This document shows positions 51,578 through 61,223 of a stretch of 64,000 bases of DNA, one piece after another. Where the stretch lies: assembly GCF_001653565.1 (NCBI RefSeq), contig NZ_LYPB01000060.1, positions 62,001 through 126,000 of the forward strand. Direction: 5' to 3'. The position numbers and the translations under genes are program-made. The notes beneath the pieces are model-generated. The model searched no databases and was not told the DNA's origin. It worked only from the letters and a program-made list of their open reading frames with translations. The stretch is from Paenibacillus oryzisoli. Its GTDB lineage: Bacteria; Bacillota; Bacilli; Paenibacillales; NBRC-103111. Each line of letters starts with the position of its first letter. Position 1 is the stretch's first letter.

Positions 51578-54526
51578 TTACCAAGATTTCCGCAGCGTAA
51601 ACAAATCTTGCAGTTCATCATTCGACATCTCCGTAATCCAGCCTTCGGAGGAGGAAATGACGTTTTCGCTGAGGCTCATTTTGCTCTCGAGCATCTCGTC
51701 GATACGCTCTTCGAGCGTGCCGAGCGAGATAAACTTGTGGACCTGCACGTTCCGCGTTTGGCCCATGCGATACGCGCGGTCGGTCGCTTGGTTCTCGACA
51801 GCGGGATTCCACCAGCGGTCGAAGTGGAACACGTGATTCGCCGCGGTCAAGTTCAACCCGACGCCGCCGGCTTTCAGCGACAGCACGAAAATACTCGGTC
51901 CCTCGCCGTCAGCGGCTTGGAACCGTTCAATCATGCGGTCGCGCTCCTGCTTCGGCGTGCTCCCGTTGAGGTAGAACACCGGCTCTCCGCGCTGCGCGGA
52001 AAGCACGCTCGCCAGCATGCGGCCCATGCCCACATACTGCGTGAAGATCAAGCACGAATCGCCCTCGTCGCGGAGCTCATCGACCATCGCAACCAAGCGC
52101 TCTAGCTTCGCGGAGCGCAAGACCAATTCAGCGCGGCTATCCTCGCTCTGGGCCATTTCCTCCGCCTGCTCCGCTTCCTTCGTGAGCAGCATCGGATGAT
52201 CGCACAGCTGCTTCAGCTGTGTCAAAGCACCAAGGATCGCGCCCTTGCGCTCCATACCCTCGAGCTTCTTCATGCGCTCCATCAGATCCTTCACGGTCTG
52301 CTCGTACATCGCGCCTTGCTCGGCCGTCAAGTTGATGTAGACCTTCATTTCCAGCTTATCCGGCAAATCGAGCTGGATGGCGGGATCTTTCTTTTTGCGG
52401 CGCAGCATAAAAGGTTTCACCAACTGCTGGAGCTGCGCAGTCCGCTCCGCATCTTGATGCTTCTCGATCGGATTCGCGAAGCGAACTTGAAAGCCACGCT
52501 GGTTCCCAAGATAACCAGGATTCAGGAAGTCATAGATGGACCACAGCTCTGATAATCGATTCTCAATCGGCGTACCCGTGAGAGCGATGCGGTGAACTGC
52601 GTTCAACGAGCGGATGGCGGAAGATTGCTTGTTTTGCGCATTCTTAATATTCTGAGCTTCATCCAAACAGAGGGAACTCCACATGTAAGGTTGAAGCGTT
52701 TCTTGATCCATAAGTGCCGTCGTGTAAGAAGTTAAGACAATATCGACGCCTTGCAAGGCATCATCGAGTGCTGCTCCACCCAGACGACCTTTGCCATAGT
52801 GCAGCATAACCGTAAGCTCTGGTGCAAAACGAGCAAGCTCTTTCTGCCAGTTGCCGAGTACAGAAGTAGGGCAAATCAGCAGAGCAGGCTGCTCAGAAAC
52901 AGGTTTGTGATGCAGTAAATACGTGATGAATTGGACCGTTTTACCAAGACCCATATCATCTGCTAAACAAGCACCAAGACCGAACTTTCTCAGATAAGTT
53001 AACCAAGTGAACCCTTGGTGCTGATATCCGCGTAACTCTGCGCGAAGCCCAGCTGGCACGGGAATCTGTTCAAGATCGGAAGGCTGTCCTAGCTGTCGAA
53101 CTAACTTAAGCAAATGTGTGTTCAGTTCGACTTCTAACTGTAAGCGAGCTTCTTCTTCGTAATCCAACTCCTCTTGAGATTCCCCATCCCATGAAGAAGC
53201 ATTCACTTTCTCTCGTTCTAACTCACTCAGCAAATGTAACTGGAAAATATCTTGCAGCGACAAGCCCTCAGCCGGATCGATGCTATCCATCAACCTGCGA
53301 ATTTGATCGAGAAATGCGGGATCCAGATAGATCCATTGCCCGCGGAAACGAACTAACCGTTCGTTGCGGGTAAGCAGGCTGTTGAATTCTGCTTCGCTCA
53401 ATTCGGAATCGCCAATCGCGATCCGCCAGTCAAAATTGACGAGTGAATTCATGCCGAACAATGACTCGCTCTTGCCACCGCCTGCTTCAGCAGCGACTTT
53501 GGCACTGAGGCGTGGTTTCCGCTTCGCTGCGGCTTCCCACCAAGCTGGCAGCATGACGTTCCAGCCATCCTCCAGCAAGATGCGGCTGTCCTTGGTCAGG
53601 AACGTCCAGGCGGAGTCATCGCTCATTGGATGTGCGAGCAGTTCCCCGTCATCAGCCATGCGCGGCAGTGCTTCTAAAAGGCGTGTTACCCAGCCAGGCG
53701 CTCGCTCCACTACATGAGGCGTCCATTCCGACGCCCATTGACCTGATGCTGTTCCATCCACATGCAGTCGAATGGGGGTGAGCAGGGTACTGTCTTGCTT
53801 GTCCTGAAGGACGAGTCTTAACCGCCAGTCTTCTTCAAGCTCATCAGGCTCGAGAAGTTGCAGAGCAGGGCGGAAAGGCGCTAAGTCTGGTCGCCACCCC
53901 ATCGCAGAGAGCCATTCATTTTCTGTAAAAGCAGCAGGGGAATCGTCTGCAATATTAGCCTTCCGATTCGCCGCAAATAAAGCCGGATAATCTCGACGCA
54001 AATCTGCCATGGCCGTCTCATTCGAATAATGAGCTTCTACCACTGCTGCCGAAAACGCGGCTCGCAACCCTGCTTCGCCAAGGTCATCCGTTTTCCCAAG
54101 AACAGACCAATCGATGTCTGCAAGTATTTCCCCATTTCGATCCCAAGTCCATACTAATCGGCCATTACGGAAGTCCTCATAGCTAGGTATATAGAGCCCT
54201 TTCTTAGCAGCATCTTGGAGAAGTGGAGCGACATGCAACATCATATTCGCAGCTTCTGTGCCCATGTCCCAACTGACGATCTCCATGAAATTCGGCTCAG
54301 CGAAAAATCCAAGTACCTGCTCCGCAGGGAGAATTGTCACAACAAGCTCTCCGGCTTGCTGCGTTTCTAATAAAGTGCCATAGAGAGAAGGCTCATGCCA
54401 TGTGAATACAAGCTTACGAAAGTGGTCGCCCGAGACATCGCGGCCATCTTTGAATCCCCAGAGCAGGGCATCTCCACTATCCGTTAGAGACATGCATAAC
54501 GTCATTTCGTGCAGTTTGGTACTCAT
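51578..54526 (-). CDS. SNF2-family DEAD/DEAH-box helicase
   Basis: The 982-residue protein has an N-terminal region of about 440 residues with a bacterial SNF2-associated segment. The Swi2/Snf2 ATPase follows, with Walker A ADDMGLGKTVQ (about 522-532), LDEAQNIKN (Walker B), ALTGTPIENRLSELWSI, and the C-terminal helicase motifs SLKAGGVGLNLTAANHVFHFDRWWNPAVE. It should translocate on double-stranded DNA and remodel bound proteins such as RNA polymerase. Its ATG overlaps the stop of the SWIM-domain gene (ATGA at 54523-54526), so the two are coupled. Confidence 0.94.
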   Translation of the reverse strand: MSTKLHEMTLCMSLTDSGDALLWGFKDGRDVSGDHFRKLVFTWHEPSLYGTLLETQQAGELVVTILPAEQVLGFFAEPNFMEIVSWDMGTEAANMMLHVAPLLQDAAKKGLYIPSYEDFRNGRLVWTWDRNGEILADIDWSVLGKTDDLGEAGLRAAFSAAVVEAHYSNETAMADLRRDYPALFAANRKANIADDSPAAFTENEWLSAMGWRPDLAPFRPALQLLEPDELEEDWRLRLVLQDKQDSTLLTPIRLHVDGTASGQWASEWTPHVVERAPGWVTRLLEALPRMADDGELLAHPMSDDSAWTFLTKDSRILLEDGWNVMLPAWWEAAAKRKPRLSAKVAAEAGGGKSESLFGMNSLVNFDWRIAIGDSELSEAEFNSLLTRNERLVRFRGQWIYLDPAFLDQIRRLMDSIDPAEGLSLQDIFQLHLLSELEREKVNASSWDGESQEELDYEEEARLQLEVELNTHLLKLVRQLGQPSDLEQIPVPAGLRAELRGYQHQGFTWLTYLRKFGLGACLADDMGLGKTVQFITYLLHHKPVSEQPALLICPTSVLGNWQKELARFAPELTVMLHYGKGRLGGAALDDALQGVDIVLTSYTTALMDQETLQPYMWSSLCLDEAQNIKNAQNKQSSAIRSLNAVHRIALTGTPIENRLSELWSIYDFLNPGYLGNQRGFQVRFANPIEKHQDAERTAQLQQLVKPFMLRRKKKDPAIQLDLPDKLEMKVYINLTAEQGAMYEQTVKDLMERMKKLEGMERKGAILGALTQLKQLCDHPMLLTKEAEQAEEMAQSEDSRAELVLRSAKLERLVAMVDELRDEGDSCLIFTQYVGMGRMLASVLSAQRGEPVFYLNGSTPKQERDRMIERFQAADGEGPSIFVLSLKAGGVGLNLTAANHVFHFDRWWNPAVENQATDRAYRMGQTRNVQVHKFISLGTLEERIDEMLESKMSLSENVISSSEGWITEMSNDELQDLFTLRKSW

Positions 54527-56079
54527 TCTAACAGCTTCCCTTTCTTCAATTCTTCTTGCAAAGCGCGCAGTCTGCTAAACCGACTAACGAATCGTGTGAA
54601 GAACGCTTCCCATCGTTCGGGTTGCTTCATTTTTTTGTAGACCTTTTCCAATCGTTTCAATAGCCGTACAGCGGCTTTATAATCGTGACGGTTTTTGAGC
54701 CGAATATAGTGCTCTACCGCTTGATGATAGTAGGGGAGGAGTAGTTCTGGCGACTCCTTCTCGATAGGCTGAAGTACATGAACTCGATGCGTAAAAGGGT
54801 CGTAACCCTGTGCAATTTGCATCTCAATCCACCGTTTCCATTGTCGCCTCTCATAATAAAGATCCTCGATAATGCGATATGTCGTAGGCAACAGTTCTTC
54901 TAATGACTGCCACATGTCAGCCTCTGCTTCAGGTAGTTCAGCGATAACTAACTTCCAATAGAAGACATAGACGTCAATTTCGAGGTGTCTTTTGCCGCGA
55001 TAAAATGAACACATTCTTCGCAACCACAGAATCATCTCTTGCCAATCCTGCTTCTGTTTCAATTCATCCAGGAAAGGCCTGAACAGAAGTGTTGGGGCTT
55101 CCTTGAATGCAGCATGAGAGGCTAACGTTTCCCAGGAAAGCGCCTTTCTTCCATGCATAAGATATAGATAGGCTCGTCCTGCACATAGGGAAAAAGAAAG
55201 TTCTGCCTCTTGCATAACCTCGAAAGCGACAATCTCTGAGGCTATCTGGCTTTCTTCTAGCATTGGATGAGAGGCTAAGAACGCCGTAAACACACTGAAA
55301 TGGTGTAGTTTCTTAGGCGATTCTACTGACATTTGCGTACGAAAATAGGCTGTTGTTTGTTGGAATCTCTCGCTACTAATGAGTCCATTTAGGAGACTAA
55401 TCGTTGGATTGATCCACTCCATCAATTCATCGACCAAATGATAGACGGTTGCCGCCGTGAAAAAGGTAACACCTGCTTGCGCGTTCTGCTCTACGATTTT
55501 ACGTAAAATGAACAGCCGCTGATGAAACTCGAAGTAAAACTGATCCGTTTCTGAAAACGTAATGGGGGTACGCTTGAGATTTGCGAATTGCCCCCTAAGT
55601 AACTCAACAAAGTTCCATTGATCATAGTTAGGTTTAAGATGATACGTGTAATGCTCCATGAACTTGTGCCAGCCTTCTACCGTCATCCCTGGTAATTGCT
55701 CTAAGGTTGATACATTGGCAGATTGGGCGGCAACGCGTTTCAACGCCATCTTGGCATTCATAATTTGGGAGGCTGGATAGCCTTGGCGATCTGCCAACTC
55801 CATGAAGGCTGCTGCTATATGTTTGCACGATGTCTTAACAGGGCAGGTACAGGAACTAGCTTTCAATTGATTCAAATCAATCGCTACTTGGCACTTCTCG
55901 CCGAACTCTTCCACAACAGCATGAACTTTCCTAAGCTCTGCAGCAATATTCATGGAGAGTACCATCTGCTGCTTATAGAAATGAAAGCCTCGACTTAGCG
56001 TAACTTCGCTATACGATTCTGCCACATATTCGAGCAATTTCGACCAGTTGTCATCATTCAAAACGGGTGTAGAAGACAT
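54523..56079 (-). CDS. SWIM zinc-finger protein, partner of the SNF2 helicase
   Basis: The 518-residue protein has a SWIM motif at about 77-87 (CTCPVKTSCKH: CxCx5CxH), then about 400 mostly helical residues with TPR-like character. SWIM domains bind nucleic acid or protein and are found next to SNF2 helicases in many Firmicutes. AAGGAG lies 6 bases before the ATG. It is translationally coupled to the helicase, so the two probably act as one complex; the cellular role is not settled. Confidence 0.9.
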   Translation of the reverse strand: MSSTPVLNDDNWSKLLEYVAESYSEVTLSRGFHFYKQQMVLSMNIAAELRKVHAVVEEFGEKCQVAIDLNQLKASSCTCPVKTSCKHIAAAFMELADRQGYPASQIMNAKMALKRVAAQSANVSTLEQLPGMTVEGWHKFMEHYTYHLKPNYDQWNFVELLRGQFANLKRTPITFSETDQFYFEFHQRLFILRKIVEQNAQAGVTFFTAATVYHLVDELMEWINPTISLLNGLISSERFQQTTAYFRTQMSVESPKKLHHFSVFTAFLASHPMLEESQIASEIVAFEVMQEAELSFSLCAGRAYLYLMHGRKALSWETLASHAAFKEAPTLLFRPFLDELKQKQDWQEMILWLRRMCSFYRGKRHLEIDVYVFYWKLVIAELPEAEADMWQSLEELLPTTYRIIEDLYYERRQWKRWIEMQIAQGYDPFTHRVHVLQPIEKESPELLLPYYHQAVEHYIRLKNRHDYKAAVRLLKRLEKVYKKMKQPERWEAFFTRFVSRFSRLRALQEELKKGKLLE

Positions 56080-56314
56080 AAGTTAACTCCTTTAGAATCT
56101 TACGATAAGCTATCATGCCTATATTATAAAATATTTACAGCAACTTGTCTCATTGGAGGCTTATATGATGCATAGTCACAATTCCCTCTATGAGGACTGC
56201 ACAAAATGTGTAAGATATCGCTCATTACTATAACTTTACATAATTTTCACGTCATATACCCGATGCTATACTTTACAAGTAGCAGCAGAATAATTGAAAG
56301 GAGGGAGAACGACG

Positions 56315-57571
56315 ATGGTTAATCGCATACAAATGTTCGATTCTACGGATTGGATAAGCTGGTCTCCACACGAAGCGCTTGCTCCGGAATTTATAAGGGA
56401 CGTATGGGATGAAGAGCCAGTATTGGTTATGCATGCCAACGGTACTTTGGAGAAATACGGAAAATGGATAAGTAAAATTACCGGGATAAATGGCAGAAAG
56501 ACATATGAAATCAGTGTCCAATATCGGGGAACCGATATAGAAGTAAACGGGCTTAACTGCTATGTAATGCTCACATGGTCTGATTCAGACGGCGTATTAC
56601 TGACAAGAGACTATTTGGATCAAACAAGAGAGCTGGATGACCAGTGGGTGAATTTGCATAGAACAATGGCTGCGCCGGAAGGGGCAACAGCTGTTGAGGT
56701 GGAACTTGCTTTCCGATGGTCAACGCGTGGTAGGATCGTCTGGAGAAGGCCGTCTTTCATTGAGAAACAGTCGGAAGGTTCTAGAAAGATCAGGGTAGCA
56801 ACTACGCTAATCAACAAGTTTTCTGGTAATAGACAAGACAATTTAGCTGCAATGGGGACAATTCTTGATCAAGCTGGAGTGGAACGGGCAGATGTTGTAT
56901 GTCTAAGTGAATGCGTTTATGAGCAAGGTTGTGAAGGTAGGGGCTACGGACTCTTTGGTGAGTCGATACCAGGTACATTGACGAATTTCCTTTCGGATTA
57001 TGCTAGAAAATATGAATATTACATCATTACTAGCTTTTTCGAAATGGATGGGGATGTCCTTTATAATACGGCGCTCTTGATAGATCGAGCAGGCCATGTA
57101 GCAGGGAAATACAGAAAAACGCATGTGCCCCTTGATGAAGCTGAGATTGGGGTTACGCCAGGACGCGAATATCCGGTATTTGATACCGATCTGGGTCGAA
57201 TCGGCATGATGATTTGCTGGGATTGTTACTTCCCTGAAGTAGCAAGAATACTAACGCTGAAAGGTGCGGAAATATTATTCGTACCAACGCAGGGAAATAC
57301 CTTGATTCAGTCTCTTGCAAGAGCGATTGATTGTGGGGTTCACGTCGTGATCGCAGGAATGTGGGGAGAGAATCCCAGCAGAATCATCGATCCACAAGGC
57401 CAAATCATTGCAGAAATTTCCGATCAAACGCAAGGCATAGTGATGAGTGAAATCGACCTTGCTGAGTCTTATTACCAGCCATGGCTGTCTGTAGGGAATG
57501 CAAGCGGCGAAGCTCGCGTCTTGTTTAGGCAGGAACGGCGCCCGGATAGTTACAAGTATTTATTCGACTAA
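56315..57571 (+). CDS. Carbon-nitrogen hydrolase (nitrilase superfamily) with N-terminal beta-rich domain
   Basis: The protein has 418 residues. Residues 1-150 are a beta-rich module resembling a jelly-roll binding domain (YEISVQYRGTDIEVNG, VEVELAFRWSTRGRIVWRRP). The nitrilase domain follows, with its triad Glu (CLSECVYE), Lys (YRKTHVP) and Cys (MICWDCYFPEVA). It would hydrolyse an amide or nitrile in the cytoplasm; no signal peptide is seen. AAAGGAGG lies 9 bases before ATG 56315. It precedes an LplBCA-type transporter on the same strand, so the substrate may be imported by it. Confidence 0.87.
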   Translation: MVNRIQMFDSTDWISWSPHEALAPEFIRDVWDEEPVLVMHANGTLEKYGKWISKITGINGRKTYEISVQYRGTDIEVNGLNCYVMLTWSDSDGVLLTRDYLDQTRELDDQWVNLHRTMAAPEGATAVEVELAFRWSTRGRIVWRRPSFIEKQSEGSRKIRVATTLINKFSGNRQDNLAAMGTILDQAGVERADVVCLSECVYEQGCEGRGYGLFGESIPGTLTNFLSDYARKYEYYIITSFFEMDGDVLYNTALLIDRAGHVAGKYRKTHVPLDEAEIGVTPGREYPVFDTDLGRIGMMICWDCYFPEVARILTLKGAEILFVPTQGNTLIQSLARAIDCGVHVVIAGMWGENPSRIIDPQGQIIAEISDQTQGIVMSEIDLAESYYQPWLSVGNASGEARVLFRQERRPDSYKYLFD

Positions 57572-57626
57572 CTTGCAAAGTAGAATATATCGCTGATCAT
57601 TATAAGATTGTATGATTTCAACGATG

Positions 57627-57640
57627 TGAAAGCGCTGTTA
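57627..57640 (+). promoter_or_regulatory. Cre-like catabolite repression site
   Basis: TGAAAGCGCTGTTA matches TGWAANCGNTNWCA at 13 of 14 positions. It lies 52 bases before the third transporter operon and overlaps a possible -10 (TATAGT, 57639-57644). Confidence 0.6.
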
Positions 57641-57691
57641 TAGTGGGTTTATAGCTTTAATGACTACTAAATCAATAAACGGGGTTGTTAC

Positions 57692-58618
57692 ATGCACAAA
57701 GCATCCGGCTTATTAATGGAAGTAAAGAAAAACAAAATGTTGTTTCTTATGTTAGCCCCTGCGGTGATCTATTTTATCATTTTCAGTTATCTTCCGATGG
57801 GAGGGATCATAGTTGCTTTTAAATACTTTGAGTTTGATAAAGGAATCTTGTTTAGCCCATGGGTTGGGTTCAAAAATTTCACCTTTTTCTTTCAATCCGG
57901 GCAAGCTTGGCTGCTTACCAAAAACACGATTCTTTACAATCTAGCCTTTATTGTAGTCGGTGTAGTGTTTCAAGTGGGAGTAGCTATCCTTTTCTCCGAA
58001 GTGAAGGGAAAACTTTTCAAGAAAATCACGCAATCAACGATGCTTTTACCGTATTTTATTTCTTGGGTTGTTGTTGGTTCCTTTGTCTATGGCATATTCA
58101 ACTACGAGTTCGGTAGTTTAAATACGCTGCTGAAAGCATGGGGGATTGAATCGGTCGATGTGTACGGCAGGCCTTATTTATGGATCTTCATCATTGTAGG
58201 ATTTTATTTGTGGAAAATTATCGGATATGGCAGCATCGTGTACCTAGCGGCAATTATGGGGATAAATCCTGATTTGTATGAATCGGCTGAATTGGACGGA
58301 GCCAATATTTTTCAGAAAATTACTTATATCACTTTACCTCTCTTGAGAGTCACGATTATCATCATGGTTCTATTGCAAGTCGGTGGTATTCTGAGAGGGA
58401 ATTTGGACATGTTTTATCAATTAGTGGGTAATAACGGATTGCTATTTAATACGACGGATGTGATTGATACGTTCGTGTTTCGTGCACTGAATCAGCAAGG
58501 GTTGGATTTGGGATTGCCTGCGGCAGCAGGATTGTACCAATCTGCTGTTGGTTTCATTATCATAATGACGTTGAATTACCTCATTAAGAAGGTGAATCCG
58601 GAGTATGCCTTATTTTAG
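57692..58618 (+). CDS. ABC transporter permease, LplB type
   Basis: The 308-residue protein has six predicted helices with FSYLPMGGIIVAFKYF near the N-terminus, a signature of LplB-like permeases for complex saccharides. The EAA loop is YESAELDGANIFQKITYITLP and the C-terminus is KVNPEYALF. It forms a channel with the LplC-like gene that follows. The ribosome site is weak (GGGG). No ATPase is encoded, so a shared MsmX-type ATPase is expected. Confidence 0.91.
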   Translation: MHKASGLLMEVKKNKMLFLMLAPAVIYFIIFSYLPMGGIIVAFKYFEFDKGILFSPWVGFKNFTFFFQSGQAWLLTKNTILYNLAFIVVGVVFQVGVAILFSEVKGKLFKKITQSTMLLPYFISWVVVGSFVYGIFNYEFGSLNTLLKAWGIESVDVYGRPYLWIFIIVGFYLWKIIGYGSIVYLAAIMGINPDLYESAELDGANIFQKITYITLPLLRVTIIIMVLLQVGGILRGNLDMFYQLVGNNGLLFNTTDVIDTFVFRALNQQGLDLGLPAAAGLYQSAVGFIIIMTLNYLIKKVNPEYALF

Positions 58619-58628
58619 GAGTGGTTTC

Positions 58629-59519
58629 ATGAGAGGGAACAAAATCATAAAAAAAGATGATCTCTTTTTCAACATCATCGGCTATTTACTCATTGGAATT
58701 ATATCATTATTATGTCTCATTCCGTTCCTTCTTACGGTTTCGGGATCGATTACGAAAGATTCTTCGCTTTTTGAGCATGGATATAGGCTCCTCCCGAAAG
58801 AGTTCTCATTGGAAGCCTATAAGTTGATCTGGAAAACGCCAGAAGTCATCGTAGGGGCCTATGGTGTTACGATTTGTTTAGTTATTGCAGGTACCGTTCT
58901 AGGGCTCTTTCTAACTTCTATGACATCGTATGTGCTTCACCGCAAAGATTTTAAATACCGCAATAAATTCTCCTTCTTTTTCTTTTTCACGACCTTGTTT
59001 AGTGGAGGATTAGTTCCGTGGTATCTCATCATGATTAGTTTAGGGATGAAAAACAACTATTTGGCGCTGCTTCTTCCGCATCTGTTGGCAGTGTTTCACA
59101 TCATTATTATGCGAACTTTCTTTACAACAATCCCTGATAGCATCGGTGAATCTGCCAAAATGGACGGTGCCGGAGACTTCACCATTTTCTCTAGGCTCTA
59201 TCTTCCGTTGTCTCTTCCCGCTTTATCTACAATTGGCTTATTTATTGCCCTTACGTATTGGAACGACTGGTATCAAGCGATGTTGTTTATTACGAAACCG
59301 CACATGATGCCTTTACAGTATCACCTTTATAAAGTGTTTAACTCCATGCAAGCTGCACAGATTGTCGCGCAAAAAACAGGCATCCCTGTAGTTGAAATGC
59401 CCTCAGAAACGTTCAAGATGGCCATGACTGTGGTCGTAACGGGGCCGATTATATTGGTATATCCGTTTATCCAAAAGTATTTCGTTAAAGGAATGACAGT
59501 AGGCGCAGTGAAAGGATAG
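58629..59519 (+). CDS. ABC transporter permease, LplC/YtcP type
   Basis: The 296-residue membrane protein has SGGLVPWYLIMISLGMKNNYLALLLP, typical of LplC. The EAA loop is GESAKMDGAGDFTIFSRLYLPL and the C-terminus is KGMTVGAVKG. AGGAG lies 7 bases before ATG 58629, 10 bases after the LplB gene. It is the second half of the transporter channel. Confidence 0.91.
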   Translation: MRGNKIIKKDDLFFNIIGYLLIGIISLLCLIPFLLTVSGSITKDSSLFEHGYRLLPKEFSLEAYKLIWKTPEVIVGAYGVTICLVIAGTVLGLFLTSMTSYVLHRKDFKYRNKFSFFFFFTTLFSGGLVPWYLIMISLGMKNNYLALLLPHLLAVFHIIIMRTFFTTIPDSIGESAKMDGAGDFTIFSRLYLPLSLPALSTIGLFIALTYWNDWYQAMLFITKPHMMPLQYHLYKVFNSMQAAQIVAQKTGIPVVEMPSETFKMAMTVVVTGPIILVYPFIQKYFVKGMTVGAVKG

Positions 59520-59563
59520 CTCTGGAATACTCCAGTTATCAATACAATATAGGGGGAAATGAT

Positions 59564-61117
59564 ATGCAAAGAAAGTGGTCAAGGATGGGCAATGTGCTGG
59601 TATCTATTCTGGCAATAGCGATGATTGCAATCGGATGTTCCAAGGATACGGGGAGCCAAACGGGGAGTTCATCGAGCCCTACTCCAGAAGTTAAAAGCAC
59701 GGCTGCTGCTTCGGGGGTCGACACCTCCAAAAAAGTTGAACTCAGTATGTATTTGCCATCGGATGGAACGCCTGATGCCAAGCTGATCCACGAGGAATTG
59801 AACAAATTGACCCTTAAGGACATCAATGCAACGGTCAAAATCAATTTTTTATCCAACGATGCGTATAACTTAATGCTATCTTCCGGCGAGAAATTCGATC
59901 TGATTTTCGCAGCGAATTATATGAATTTTGCGGACAACGCCAGAAGAGGCGCTTTTAAGGAAATCACTCCTGCCATGTTGAGCACCTATGCTCCTATCTC
60001 AGCCAAAGAAGCGAAAGATAAGATTGCGGGCGGTTATGTGGGTGGCAAAATGTATGCGTTGCCTACGCTTGCAGCAAGTTTTAATTACAGTACGTATGTC
60101 GTTAGAGGCGATCTGATGAAGAAGTATAACGTACCGGATATCAAATCGTTGGATGATTTCGGCGTCTATCTGGACGCGGTGGCTAAAAATGAAAAAAACA
60201 TGATCCCTTTTAATATGGGGAAAAATGATGCATGGATGCTATGCTCTCTCTATTTCGGAAATAATGATTTGATGGCGCCTGGAGCTCCAAACTGCACGAG
60301 CCCTATTGCTATCAATAAAAACGATGCTTCCTTAAAGCTCCAGTATACGTTCGATTTACCGGAAACTACGCAATTTTTGAAGAAAATGAAGCAATGGAAA
60401 GATAACGGTTACTGGTCGAAGAATGCACTTTCTAACACGGTCGGGCTCAATGATTCTTTCAAGAACGGCAAGAATGCAGCGTTAATCTCAAGTATTCCGG
60501 GTGCTAATAATATCTATAATGAAGTAAGCAAAAACCATCCAGAATGGGATGTAAAGGTCTATCCAGCTTTTACGAAAGGCTCCATTGATCGTTACTCCTA
60601 TATGGCAGGAGGAATGGCAATTGGTGCGAAATCCGAAAATGCAGAAAGAGCGCTCATGCTGCTGGATTTGCTGCGATACAATGAATCCTACAATATGCTA
60701 ACACAATACGGATTGAAGGGTACTCATTATACGGTCGATGACAAAGGAGTTATTAAGTTCCCGATCGATAATAAATATCCGCCGAATGCGGCTGGCACAT
60801 GGGGCTGGACGAATGAAGCCTATACCAAAGTGTTTGATGGATCATTTCCCAACTATGCAGCTCTAACTGATGATGCCAAAAAACGCTATAAAGCGAATCC
60901 TTTGGTCGATTTTGCCCTGAACACCAAGGAGATCAATGATGTAAGTACCAATCTGAGCAATTTGTTTGCACAATATGCCGGACCGCTTTATATGGGTTTC
61001 ATTGATGATGTGGATGACGGGATCAAAGTTTACAAAGAAAACTTGAAGAAGGCCGGCGTTGAGAAATACATGGAAGTCGCGCAAACACAAATCAATGAAT
61101 ATCTGAAAAATAAATAA
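59564..61117 (+). CDS. Extracellular solute-binding lipoprotein, LplA type
   Basis: The 517-residue precursor has a lipoprotein signal with lipobox AIGC at about residues 22-25 and a Ser/Thr-rich linker. A large solute-binding fold of the LplA family follows (FDLIFAANYMNFADNARRGAF, WGWTNEAYTKVF). In contrast to the other two sugar operons, it follows its permeases. A stem-loop separates it from the response regulator. Ligands of this family are often plant or wall oligosaccharides such as rhamnogalacturonan fragments; none can be assigned here. Confidence 0.92.
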   Translation: MQRKWSRMGNVLVSILAIAMIAIGCSKDTGSQTGSSSSPTPEVKSTAAASGVDTSKKVELSMYLPSDGTPDAKLIHEELNKLTLKDINATVKINFLSNDAYNLMLSSGEKFDLIFAANYMNFADNARRGAFKEITPAMLSTYAPISAKEAKDKIAGGYVGGKMYALPTLAASFNYSTYVVRGDLMKKYNVPDIKSLDDFGVYLDAVAKNEKNMIPFNMGKNDAWMLCSLYFGNNDLMAPGAPNCTSPIAINKNDASLKLQYTFDLPETTQFLKKMKQWKDNGYWSKNALSNTVGLNDSFKNGKNAALISSIPGANNIYNEVSKNHPEWDVKVYPAFTKGSIDRYSYMAGGMAIGAKSENAERALMLLDLLRYNESYNMLTQYGLKGTHYTVDDKGVIKFPIDNKYPPNAAGTWGWTNEAYTKVFDGSFPNYAALTDDAKKRYKANPLVDFALNTKEINDVSTNLSNLFAQYAGPLYMGFIDDVDDGIKVYKENLKKAGVEKYMEVAQTQINEYLKNK

Positions 61118-61127
61118 TTCCTATTAA

Positions 61128-61177
61128 TACCTCTAGAGGCTTCGGCAGTTGACGCCATGCAAGAGCCTTTAGAGGTA
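61128..61177 (+). terminator. Long stem-loop after the binding-protein gene
   Basis: TACCTCTAGAGGCT pairs with AGCCTTTAGAGGTA around a 22-base loop that itself contains GGC/GCC. With no T run it may act in attenuation or message stability ahead of the regulator genes. Confidence 0.6.
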
Positions 61178-61223
61178 ATATATGGTATGCTTTTCCAATC
61201 AGGCCCAAGGAGCGTACACGTAT

